DNA of 64,000 nt from Halomonas aestuarii (lineage in GTDB: Bacteria; Pseudomonadota; Gammaproteobacteria; Pseudomonadales; Halomonadaceae), in contig NZ_CP018139.1 of assembly GCF_001886615.1 (NCBI RefSeq), positions 2,046,001-2,110,000 on the forward strand, given 5' to 3'. A program made the position numbers and the translations under genes. Below, piece by piece: positions 49,441-57,189 of this stretch (its first letter is position 1; each line of letters opens with the position of its first letter). Under the pieces are notes generated by a model. That model did not search any database and was not told the origin of the DNA. It saw only the letters and a program-made list of their open reading frames with translations.

Positions 49441-50343
49441 ATGGGAACTCACATGGAGGCCGGTGCGCTGGTCGATGCCTTCCTCGACGGCCTGTGGCTG
49501 GAGCAGGGGGCGAGCGACAACACCCTGGCCGCCTATCGCCATGACCTGACCCGCTGGCAGGCACGCCTGGAGAGCGTCGGCGAGGCGCTGCTCGCGCCGG
49601 CGAGCGGGACCCTGCCGGCCTGGCTCGACGAGCGTCGCGAGGCCGGCTATCGCCTGCGCAGCAACGCCAGGCTGCTCGCCAGCCTCAGGCGCTTCTATCG
49701 CTGGGCCCTGGGCGAGGGACTCGTCGACCACGACCCCCTGGTCGAGGTGCGCCTGCCGCGGGTGCGCCCCTCGCTGCCCGACACCCTGGAGGAGGACGAG
49801 GTGGAGCGCCTGCTCGCGGCGCCGGACCTCGCCACCGACCTGGGCGTGCGCGACCGGGCCATGCTGGAGGTGCTCTACGGGGCCGGGCTGCGGGTCAGCG
49901 AGCTGGTGGGACTGACCACCGATGCGGTCAACCTGCGCCAGGGCGTGGTCAGGGTGCGCGGCAAGGGCGACAAGGACCGCCTGGTGCCGCTGGGCGAGGA
50001 GGCCGTGGCCTGGCTCGAACGCTACCTGCGCAGCGCCCGTGGCGCCCTGATGGCCGACATCACCCGGCCGGCCCTGTTTCCCGGACGCGATGACCGCTGC
50101 CTGACGCGCCAGGCCTTCTGGTACCGGATCAAGGCCCATGCGCGGGTCGCCGGGATCGACCGGCCGCTGTCACCCCATACTCTGCGGCACGCCTTTGCCA
50201 CCCATCTGTTGAATCATGGGGCCAATCTGCGTGTCGTACAGCTGCTGCTCGGTCACAGCGATCTCTCGACCACGCAGATCTATACCCATGTGGCGCAGGT
50301 GCGACTGGAAGACCTGCATGCCGACCATCACCCTCGAGGCTGA
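49441..50343 (+). CDS. xerD: Site-specific tyrosine recombinase XerD
   Basis: A 300-residue tyrosine recombinase that, with XerC and FtsK, resolves chromosome dimers at dif. The catalytic set is complete: Arg151 (GAGLRVSEL), Lys175 (GKGDKDRL), His246 and Arg249 (HTLRHAF), His272 (GHSDLSTTQ) and Tyr281 (IYTHV). The N-terminal core-binding domain spans about 1-105. The xerD-dsbC-hom-thrC-recJ order matches Pseudomonas and supports XerD over a phage integrase. GGGAG is four bases before ATG 49441; the ATG at 49453 is an alternative. Confidence 0.94.
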   Translation: MGTHMEAGALVDAFLDGLWLEQGASDNTLAAYRHDLTRWQARLESVGEALLAPASGTLPAWLDERREAGYRLRSNARLLASLRRFYRWALGEGLVDHDPLVEVRLPRVRPSLPDTLEEDEVERLLAAPDLATDLGVRDRAMLEVLYGAGLRVSELVGLTTDAVNLRQGVVRVRGKGDKDRLVPLGEEAVAWLERYLRSARGALMADITRPALFPGRDDRCLTRQAFWYRIKAHARVAGIDRPLSPHTLRHAFATHLLNHGANLRVVQLLLGHSDLSTTQIYTHVAQVRLEDLHADHHPRG

Positions 50344-50346
50344 ACC

Positions 50347-51087
50347 ATGAGACTATCGACCCTTACCTTCGGCGGAGGCCTGCTCGCCGCCTCCCTGGCC
50401 CTGCTTCCTGTCGCCCAGGCCGATCCGGCCGAGCAGCTGGCCGAGACCCTCTCGGTCAACGGCCAGGCCATGCCGGTGGAGCGCGTCCGCGAGACCCCCC
50501 TGGAGGGCTTCTTTGAAGTGACGTTGGAGAGCGGCGAGACCTTCTACAGCAACGCCGAGGGAAGCCACTTCCTGGTCGGCGACCTCTACGAGAACGGCGA
50601 GAACGGCCTGGTCAACCTCACCGAGCAGCGGCGCAACGCCGAACGCAGTGCGCGCCTCGCCGTTGTGCCGGAGAGCGAGCAGGTGGTCTTCCGTGGCCCC
50701 GGCGAGAGTCGCGCCGAGCTCATGGTCTTCACCGACACCACCTGCCCCTACTGTCGCCAGCTCCACGAGGAGGTCCCGCGGCTCAACGAGATGGGCATCG
50801 AGGTCCACTACCTGGCCTTCCCGCGCAGCGGCCTGGGCTCGCCGGGCGGGCGACAGCTCCAGCAGGTGTGGTGCGCCGACAATCCGGCCGAGGCCCTGAC
50901 GGCGGCCAAGCGCGACGAGACGCTGACGGGGTCCGCGGACTGCGACAATCCGGTCGAGGAACAGTATCATCTGGGCATGCAGCTCGGCGTGCAGGGCACG
51001 CCGGCGATCGTGCTGCCCGACGGCCGCCTGGTGCCCGGCTATGTGCCGGCGGAGCGTCTGGCCGCCATGCTCGGCCTGACCCAATGA
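50347..51087 (+). CDS. dsbC: Thiol:disulfide interchange protein DsbC
   Basis: A 246-residue periplasmic disulfide isomerase. A signal peptide (about 1-25, ending VAQA) is followed by the N-terminal dimerisation domain and a thioredoxin domain. The active site is Cys133-Pro-Tyr-Cys136 in TTCPYCRQLH, with the cis-proline in VQGTPAIVLP. A second Cys pair (VWCADNP and SADCDNP) is the structural disulfide. It corrects wrong disulfides and is kept reduced by DsbD. It starts 3 bases after the xerD stop. Confidence 0.95.
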   Translation: MRLSTLTFGGGLLAASLALLPVAQADPAEQLAETLSVNGQAMPVERVRETPLEGFFEVTLESGETFYSNAEGSHFLVGDLYENGENGLVNLTEQRRNAERSARLAVVPESEQVVFRGPGESRAELMVFTDTTCPYCRQLHEEVPRLNEMGIEVHYLAFPRSGLGSPGGRQLQQVWCADNPAEALTAAKRDETLTGSADCDNPVEEQYHLGMQLGVQGTPAIVLPDGRLVPGYVPAERLAAMLGLTQ

Positions 51088-51101
51088 TGGCCGAGAGATG
51101 A

Positions 51102-51144
51102 CCGACGTCGATGAACGTCGGCACCAGGGGCCCGGACGGGCCCC
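51102..51144 (+). terminator. Paired hairpins between dsbC and hom
   Basis: CCGACGT (51102-51108) pairs with ACGTCGG (51115-51121), and GGGGCCC (51127-51133) pairs with GGGCCCC (51138-51144). No T-run follows. They could be a partial terminator or a leader structure before hom. Confidence 0.4.
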
Positions 51145-51184
51145 ATAACACGCTGAGACACACGCCAGAACAAGGGGAAAGACA

Positions 51185-52501
51185 TTGAAACCGGTGAGAG
51201 TGGGAATCTGTGGCCTGGGGACCGTCGGTGGCGGAACCTTCAACGTGCTGATCCGCAATGCCGACGACATCGCCCGCCGGGCGGGCCGTCCGATCGTCAT
51301 CGAGCAGGTCGCCTTCCGCAGCCTCAACCCCGAGTGCGACACCACCGGCATCCGGACCACCTCGGACGTCTTTGAGGTGGCCACCAACCCCGACATCGAC
51401 GTGCTGGTCGAGCTGATCGGCGGCTATGACGTGGCACGCGAACTGGTGCTGACCGCTATCGAGAACGGCAAGCACGTGGTCACCGCCAACAAGGCGCTGA
51501 TCGCCGTGCACGGCAACGAGATCTTCAAGGCCGCCCACGAGAAGGGCGTGATCGTGGCCTTCGAGGCCGCGGTCGCCGGGGGCATCCCGGTGATCAAGTC
51601 GCTGCGCGAGGGGCTCGGCGCCAACCGCATCGAGTGGGTGGCCGGCATCATCAACGGCACCGGCAACTACATTCTCACCCACATGCGCGACGAGGGGCGG
51701 GCCTTCGAGGACGTGCTCGCCGAGGCGCAGGCGCTGGGCTATGCCGAGGCCGACCCGACCTTCGACGTCGAGGGTATCGACGCCGCCCACAAGCTGACCA
51801 TCCTCGCCTCCATCGCCTATGGCGTGCCGCTGCAGTTCGACAAGGCCTTCACCGAGGGCATCTCGCGGATCACCGCCGAGGACGTGGAGCAGGCCGACAA
51901 CCTGGGCTACGTGATCAAGCACCTGGGGATCTCCAAGCGCACCGAGGCGGGGCTCGAGCTGCGCGTGCACCCGACCCTGATCCCCAAGGAGCGGCTGCTG
52001 GCCAGCGTCCATGGCGTCAAGAATGCCATCGCCGTGATGGGCGACGCCGTGGGCCCGACCCTCTACTACGGCGCCGGCGCCGGCGCCGAGCCCACCGCCT
52101 CCGCGGTGGTCGCTGACCTGCTGGACGTCGCCCGCGACATCTCCACCGACCACCACTACCGCGTGCCCTACCTGGCCTTCAGCGGCATCGGCGACGACGT
52201 CACCCAGCTGCCGATCATGCCCATGGAGGACATCATCACCGCCTACTACCTGCGGCTGCTGGCGGTGGATCGTCCCGGCGTGCTGGCCCGGGTGGCGACC
52301 ATCCTCTCCGAGCAGGGCATCTCCATCGAGGCGCTGATCCAGAAGGAGGCCACCGAGGGGGAACTTGTGCCGATCATCCTGCTGACCCACCGCACCCGCG
52401 AGAAGCAGATGAACGAGGCCATCCGCCTGATCGAGTCGCTGGCCGACATCGCCGGCCCGGTGACGCGGATCCGCGTCGAGTCATTGGACGAGCAGGAGTA
52501 A
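51185..52501 (+). CDS. hom: Homoserine dehydrogenase
   Basis: A 438-residue monofunctional enzyme that reduces aspartate semialdehyde to homoserine for threonine, methionine and isoleucine synthesis. The N-terminal Rossmann motif is GICGLGTVGGGTF, the catalytic region has NGTGNYILTHM and YAEADPTFDVEGIDAAHKL, and a C-terminal ACT domain (about 350-430; LLAVDRPGVLARVATILSEQ) should confer threonine inhibition. The start is a TTG at 51185 with AAGGGGAAAG at 51171-51180. thrC follows after 3 bases. Confidence 0.96.
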   Translation: MKPVRVGICGLGTVGGGTFNVLIRNADDIARRAGRPIVIEQVAFRSLNPECDTTGIRTTSDVFEVATNPDIDVLVELIGGYDVARELVLTAIENGKHVVTANKALIAVHGNEIFKAAHEKGVIVAFEAAVAGGIPVIKSLREGLGANRIEWVAGIINGTGNYILTHMRDEGRAFEDVLAEAQALGYAEADPTFDVEGIDAAHKLTILASIAYGVPLQFDKAFTEGISRITAEDVEQADNLGYVIKHLGISKRTEAGLELRVHPTLIPKERLLASVHGVKNAIAVMGDAVGPTLYYGAGAGAEPTASAVVADLLDVARDISTDHHYRVPYLAFSGIGDDVTQLPIMPMEDIITAYYLRLLAVDRPGVLARVATILSEQGISIEALIQKEATEGELVPIILLTHRTREKQMNEAIRLIESLADIAGPVTRIRVESLDEQE

Positions 52502-52504
52502 GCC

Positions 52505-53893
52505 ATGCGCTACATCAGCACCCGTGGGCAGGCGCCTGCGCTGTCCTTCGAGGAGGTCGTGCTCACCGGCATGGCCAGCGACGGCGGGCTCTACGTCCCG
52601 GAGACGATCCCCGCCCTCGGCCATGACGACCTGGCCGCCATGGCCGGGCTCTCCTATGCGGAGATCGCCTTCCGGGTCATGAAGCCCTACGTGAACGGCG
52701 AGATCGACGACGCGACCTTCCGCGGCATCGTGGAGGAGGCCTATGCCACCTTCAGCCACGATGCCGTGGTGCCTCTCAACCAGCTCGACGCCAACCATTT
52801 CCTGCTCGAGCTCTTCCACGGCCCGACGCTGGCCTTCAAGGATGTGGCGCTGCAGCTGCTCGGCCGGATCCTCGACCACTTCCTGAAGAAGCGTGGCGAG
52901 CGGGCGGTGATCATGGGGGCGACCTCCGGGGACACCGGGTCGGCGGCCATCGAGGGCTGCCGGCACTGCGACAACCTCGACATCTTCATCCTCCATCCCC
53001 ACCAGCGTGTCTCGGAGGTGCAACGCCGCCAGATGACCACGGTGCTCGCCGACAACGTCTTCAACGTGGCCATCGAGGGAAACTTCGACGACGCCCAGGC
53101 CATGGTCAAGGCGAGCTTCGCCGACCAGTCGTTTCTCGACGGCACCCGGCTGGTGGCGGTGAACTCCATCAACTGGGCGCGCATCATGGCCCAGGTCGTC
53201 TACTACGTGGCCTCCGCCGTGGCCCTCGGCGCCCCGCATCGGGCGGTGAGCTTCTGCGTGCCCTCGGCCAACTTCGGCAACGTCTTCGCCGGCTACATCG
53301 CCAAGCGCATGGGGCTGCCGGTGAAGCAGTTCATCATCGCCACCAATGCCAACGACATCCTGCATCGGACGCTTGCCGACAACGATTTTTCCAAGCAGGA
53401 GCTCAAGGCCACGCTGGCCCCGTCCATGGACATCGTGGTGTCGTCCAACTTCGAGCGCCTGCTGTTCGAGGCCTACGGTCGCGACGGGGCCGCGGTGGCG
53501 GCCCTGCTCGAGCGCTTCCAGGCCGAGCCCACGGCGCTGGCCGATGCGCCCCTGGCCCGGCTGCGCGAGAGCTTCGCCAGCCACAGCGTGGACGATGCCA
53601 CCATCCTTGAAGTGATCCGCGAGGCGCACCATCGCACCCAGGAGATCCTCGATCCGCACACCGCCACCGGCTACCGGGCGGCGGAACGGGCGCGCGCCGA
53701 TGCCGAGACCCCGGTGATCACCCTGGCCACGGCCCATCCGGCCAAGTTCGCCGAGGCGGTGGTCAAGGCCGGCTTCCCCGGCGTGCCGCTGCCGCCGCAC
53801 ATGGACGACCTGCTCGAACGCGAGGAGCGCTACACCGTGCTGCCCGCGGAGCTCTCGGCCGTGCAGCGGTTCGTTGTCGAGAACCGTCGGTAG
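52505..53893 (+). CDS. thrC: Threonine synthase
   Basis: A 462-residue PLP enzyme that converts O-phosphohomoserine to threonine. The PLP lysine is Lys112 in GPTLAFKDVALQ. The phosphate-binding ATSGDTGSAA and the C-terminal AHPAKFAEAV are also typical. It belongs to the longer Pseudomonas/yeast-like class, which starts MRYISTRG. GCAGGAG is six bases before the ATG and lies within the end of hom, so the two are one unit. Confidence 0.96.
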   Translation: MRYISTRGQAPALSFEEVVLTGMASDGGLYVPETIPALGHDDLAAMAGLSYAEIAFRVMKPYVNGEIDDATFRGIVEEAYATFSHDAVVPLNQLDANHFLLELFHGPTLAFKDVALQLLGRILDHFLKKRGERAVIMGATSGDTGSAAIEGCRHCDNLDIFILHPHQRVSEVQRRQMTTVLADNVFNVAIEGNFDDAQAMVKASFADQSFLDGTRLVAVNSINWARIMAQVVYYVASAVALGAPHRAVSFCVPSANFGNVFAGYIAKRMGLPVKQFIIATNANDILHRTLADNDFSKQELKATLAPSMDIVVSSNFERLLFEAYGRDGAAVAALLERFQAEPTALADAPLARLRESFASHSVDDATILEVIREAHHRTQEILDPHTATGYRAAERARADAETPVITLATAHPAKFAEAVVKAGFPGVPLPPHMDDLLEREERYTVLPAELSAVQRFVVENRR

Positions 53894-53962
53894 CCTTCCC
53901 CCTTGGGGCTGACCCGGTGACAGGCCGGCGAGGAGGCGCTGTAAACCCATCCCTGGGCGCTA

Positions 53963-53984
53963 CCGATGCCATCCCTGGCATCGG
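53963..53984 (+). terminator. Hairpin after thrC
   Basis: CCGATGCCA (53963-53971) pairs perfectly with TGGCATCGG (53976-53984) around TCCC. The tail ACCTCCTCTT is pyrimidine-rich but not a true T-run. Confidence 0.5.
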
Positions 53985-54073
53985 ACCTCCTCTTCGGCCT
54001 GTCCCCGGCGCCCTGCCTGGGCATGGCGGTCATGCATCGCCGTGCCGGTGAGCGCGAATCACAGGAGTCTGGT

Positions 54074-55876
54074 TTGGATGCCGTTACCGATCCCATCGAC
54101 CTGAATGAACGGCTGCGCCCGCGGATCGAGCCGCGCCCCCGCGACGAGGCGCTCTATGCCCGTGCCCTCGAGGAGGGGATGACCGAGCTCCAGGCCCGCG
54201 TGCTGGCCGGGCGGATCCAGGGCTACCAGGGCGAACTCGCGCCGCTGGTCTCGCCGAGCCTGCGCCACCTGGCCCACCCCGAGCGGCTCACGGATGCCCG
54301 CCGGGCCGCGGAGCGCATCGCCCAGGCGGTGGTGGACGGCGAGCACATCGGCATCCTCACCGACTACGACGTGGACGGCATCACCTCCCATGTGGTGATC
54401 CGGCGCACCCTGGTCGAACTGTTCGGGGTGCCCGAGGCACGGCTGCACAGCCTGATCGGCCACCGCATCCATGACGGCTACGGCATCAGCCTGCCACTCG
54501 TGGAGCGCACCCTCTCGCTCTCCCCGCGGCCGAGCCTGGTGATCACCGCCGACTGCGGCAGCTCTGATGAGCCACGCATCGCGCGACTCAAGGCCGCCGG
54601 CGTCGATGTGGTGGTCAGCGACCACCATGCCCTGCCGCTGGAGGGGCCGCCGGCCTCGGCCTACGCCACCGTGAACCCGACCCGCGAGGACTGCGACTAC
54701 CCGGATCCGACCATCGCCGGCTGCATGGTGGCCTGGCTCGTGATGTCGCTGGCCCGGCAGGTGCTGGTCGAGTGGGGCGTGCTGGCGCCGGCCACCCCGA
54801 AGCTGTCGCCCTGGCTCTCCTACGTGGCACTGGGCACCGTGGCCGACTGCGTGTCGCTGGGCGACAGCGCGACCAATCGCGCCGTGGTCCACCATGGCCT
54901 CACCCTGATCAATCGCATGGAGGCGGCCTGCTGGCGCGCCATGGCGGCCCGGCTGGGGGCCGACAGCGTGCCCTTCGACGCCGAGACCCTGGGCTTCCAG
55001 ATGGGGCCGCGCATCAATGCCCGTTCGCGGCTCGACGATCCCTATGCGGCCCTGCACTTCATGCTCGCCGCGGACGACACGGTGGCCCAGCGGCACCTCG
55101 AGACGCTGGACCAGGACAACCAGTCCCGCAAGGCGATCGAGGCCGAGATGGCCCAGGAGGCCAGGACCCTGGCCCTGCCGGCCCTGGCCGCCGACGCCCC
55201 GGCCATCGTGGTCTACCTGGAGGACGGCCACCCCGGGGTGCAGGGCATCGTGGCCTCCCGACTGGTCCAGGCCTTCGGGCGCCCGGCCCTGGTCCTGACG
55301 CCGGCGGCGGCCCCCGGCATGCTGACCGGCTCCGGGCGCTCCATCGAGGGCCTGCACCTGCGCGATGCCCTGCAGCGCACCTTCGAGCTGGCACCGGAGA
55401 CGCTGCCGCGCTTCGGCGGCCACCGCGGCGCCGCCGGGGTGGGGGTGCCGGCCGAGCATCTGGAGGGGTTCCGTGCCGCCTTCCTGCAGGCCGTCGGCGA
55501 GCAGCTGGGCGATGCTGAGCTGCGTCCGCGGATCCTCACCGATGGCGAGCTCTCGCCCCACCAGCTCAGCCTCGCCACCCTGGACGAGCTCGAGCGGCTC
55601 GGGCCCTATGGCCGGGAGTTCGATGCCCCGCTCTTCGAGGGCGAGTTCCTGGTCGAGGCGCTGCGCCCGGTGGGTGCCGACGGCAGCCACCTGATGCTTG
55701 AGCTCTCGGCCGGGCCCGCGAGCCGGAAGGCGATCTGGTTCCGCGCCCTCACCCCCGGTGAGGTGCCGGCCTTCGGCGTCGGTGCCACGCTTCACTGCGC
55801 GTTCAAGCTCAACCGAAACCGCTGGCGAGGGCGCGAGTCCCTGCAGCTGATGCTCGAGCACGCCGAGCCTCGATAA
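54074..55876 (+). CDS. recJ: Single-stranded-DNA-specific 5'-3' exonuclease RecJ
   Basis: A 600-residue DHH-family nuclease for RecFOR recombination and repair. Metal ligands are Asp97, Asp99 and Asp101 in LTDYDVDGITS and the DHH motif Asp183-His184-His185 in VVSDHHALP. Further motifs are VALGTVADCVSLG, GPRINARSRLDDP and the DHHA1 stretch GGHRGAAGVGV. The C-terminal OB domain ends near RWRGRESLQLML. I chose the TTG at 54074 because AGGAG at 54063-54067 is spaced six bases from it; the in-frame reading further upstream covers the thrC terminator. RecJ is usually about 570 residues. Confidence 0.93.
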   Translation: MDAVTDPIDLNERLRPRIEPRPRDEALYARALEEGMTELQARVLAGRIQGYQGELAPLVSPSLRHLAHPERLTDARRAAERIAQAVVDGEHIGILTDYDVDGITSHVVIRRTLVELFGVPEARLHSLIGHRIHDGYGISLPLVERTLSLSPRPSLVITADCGSSDEPRIARLKAAGVDVVVSDHHALPLEGPPASAYATVNPTREDCDYPDPTIAGCMVAWLVMSLARQVLVEWGVLAPATPKLSPWLSYVALGTVADCVSLGDSATNRAVVHHGLTLINRMEAACWRAMAARLGADSVPFDAETLGFQMGPRINARSRLDDPYAALHFMLAADDTVAQRHLETLDQDNQSRKAIEAEMAQEARTLALPALAADAPAIVVYLEDGHPGVQGIVASRLVQAFGRPALVLTPAAAPGMLTGSGRSIEGLHLRDALQRTFELAPETLPRFGGHRGAAGVGVPAEHLEGFRAAFLQAVGEQLGDAELRPRILTDGELSPHQLSLATLDELERLGPYGREFDAPLFEGEFLVEALRPVGADGSHLMLELSAGPASRKAIWFRALTPGEVPAFGVGATLHCAFKLNRNRWRGRESLQLMLEHAEPR

Positions 55877-55886
55877 GGAAGGAAAG

Positions 55887-56504
55887 ATGGAGCCCCAGGA
55901 CCTGCCCACCGACCCCCATCGTCTCCACGAGGACGTGATGGCCATGCTGGTCGGCACGCTCTTCGTCGCCCTCGGCGTGAGCTTCTACACTCAGGCCATG
56001 CTGCTCACCGGCAGTACCGCCGGTCTGGCCTTCCTGCTTCAGTACGCCACCGGCTGGCGCTTCGGGGTCGGGTTCTTCCTGATCAACCTGCCGTTCTACT
56101 GGCTGGCGATCCGGCGCATGGGCTGGAGTTTCACCCTGCGCACCTTCGTGGCCATCGCCCTGGTCTCGGTGTTCTCGGAGCTGACCGCCGGCTGGATCCG
56201 CATCGAGTGGATGCAGCCGCTCTACGCCTCGCTGATGGGCGGCAGCCTGATCGGCATCGGCATGCTGGTGCTCTTCCGCCACCGCACGAGCCTCGGGGGC
56301 ATCAACATCCTCTCGCTCTTCCTGCAGGACCGCTACGGCTGGCGCGCAGGCTACGTGCAGCTGGGGATCGACGGGCTGATCATGCTGGTGGCCCTGTCGG
56401 TGCTGCCGCTGGAGCGGGTCGGCCTCTCGGTGCTGGGCGCCGTGGCGCTCAACCTGATCATCGCCCTGAACCACAAGCCGGGACGCTACATGGGGGTCAG
56501 CTGA
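55887..56504 (+). CDS. YitT family membrane protein
   Basis: A 205-residue inner-membrane protein with about five or six hydrophobic segments. Motifs typical of the YitT/DUF161 family are GVSFYTQAMLLTGSTAGLAF, GVGFFLINLPFYWLAIRRMG and FRHRTSLGGINILSLFLQDR. The C-terminal substrate-binding DUF2179 domain of longer members is absent. The function is not established. AAGGAAGG precedes the ATG 10 bases after recJ, so the two are probably cotranscribed. Confidence 0.85.
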   Translation: MEPQDLPTDPHRLHEDVMAMLVGTLFVALGVSFYTQAMLLTGSTAGLAFLLQYATGWRFGVGFFLINLPFYWLAIRRMGWSFTLRTFVAIALVSVFSELTAGWIRIEWMQPLYASLMGGSLIGIGMLVLFRHRTSLGGINILSLFLQDRYGWRAGYVQLGIDGLIMLVALSVLPLERVGLSVLGAVALNLIIALNHKPGRYMGVS

Positions 56505-56648
56505 GCCGACCCTCGACCCGACGCCGGGGGCGTCCCCCGGTGGCTGTGGCGTCGCCGTCATGGCAGGGCGCCGGCAGCCGGTGAAGGGGAGGGGGCGCCT
56601 CAGTACTCGCGGCCGCTCAGAAAGGCAGGCTCTCCCGCAAGTGCTTGC

Positions 56649-57068
56649 TCAGTAGGTCGGCCAGACGCCGGGGGTGGCAAGTTCCAGCAGGTGGCCGTCG
56701 GGGTCGCGGAAATAAAGGCTCTCCCCGCCCCGTGGCCAGTGGGTGCGTCCCTCGACCGGAATCCCGTGCTGCTCCAGTCGGGTTTCCCAGTCGGCCAGCT
56801 CCCCGGCGGCGATGGCGAAGGCCATGTGCACCCGGCCATCGCCATCGTGGGGCGGGATGGTGCCCATGCCCTTCGGCAGGACCACGGTCTCCCGGGTCTC
56901 GCCCTGCAGGAACAGCAGCAGCACGGTGCCGGCCCCGGCGTCATAGGCGGTGAAACGGTGGTCGGCGTTGAAGGGCGAGAGCCCCATCACCTCCTCGAAG
57001 AAGGCGCGCGCCCGGACCATGTCCGCCACGTAGAGCGCGGATTCCAGCACACCGTTGAGCTCGGGCAT
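56649..57068 (-). CDS. VOC-family (glyoxalase fold) protein
   Basis: A 139-residue single-module vicinal oxygen chelate protein. The N-terminal LESALYVADMVRARAFFEEV and C-terminal SLYFRDPDGHLLELATPGVW are the two half-modules; a His and Glu of the metal site can be seen in HMAFAIA and HLLEL. Members include dioxygenases, glyoxalases and resistance proteins, and the sequence does not tell which. GGAGG is before the ATG. It is downstream of the copper operon on the same strand, 44 bases after the small peptide gene, and may be part of it. Confidence 0.83.
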   Translation of the reverse strand: MPELNGVLESALYVADMVRARAFFEEVMGLSPFNADHRFTAYDAGAGTVLLLFLQGETRETVVLPKGMGTIPPHDGDGRVHMAFAIAAGELADWETRLEQHGIPVEGRTHWPRGGESLYFRDPDGHLLELATPGVWPTY

Positions 57069-57111
57069 GAGCGCCTCCGCGGTGAGGGTCCTGACTGAAG
57101 CCTAGCAGCCC

Positions 57112-57189
57112 TCAGCGGTCGGCCACCCAGAACCACCAGACGATCAGGGCGATCAGGGCGAGCCCCGCCAGGTTCACGAGCCAGCTCAT
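57112..57189 (-). CDS. 25-residue membrane peptide coupled to copA
   Basis: A very small reading frame encoding [20 protein letters not shown] then WVADR: one hydrophobic helix with a Trp-rich end. The ATG overlaps the copA stop (ATGA), and AAGGAGG in the end of copA is correctly spaced. The coupling argues that this is a real gene. Tiny subunits next to P-type ATPases are known for Kdp (KdpF) and the cbb3-oxidase ATPase operon (CcoS/FixS), but this peptide is not obviously homologous. It may stabilise the copper ATPase (inference). Confidence 0.78.
   Translation of the reverse strand: MSWLVNLAGLALIALIVWWFWVADR

Noticed and set aside
49441..50343. Tyrosine recombinase as a phage integrase
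   Set aside because: Neighbours dsbC, hom, thrC and recJ and full-length similarity identify chromosomal XerD; no attachment repeats or phage genes are seen.
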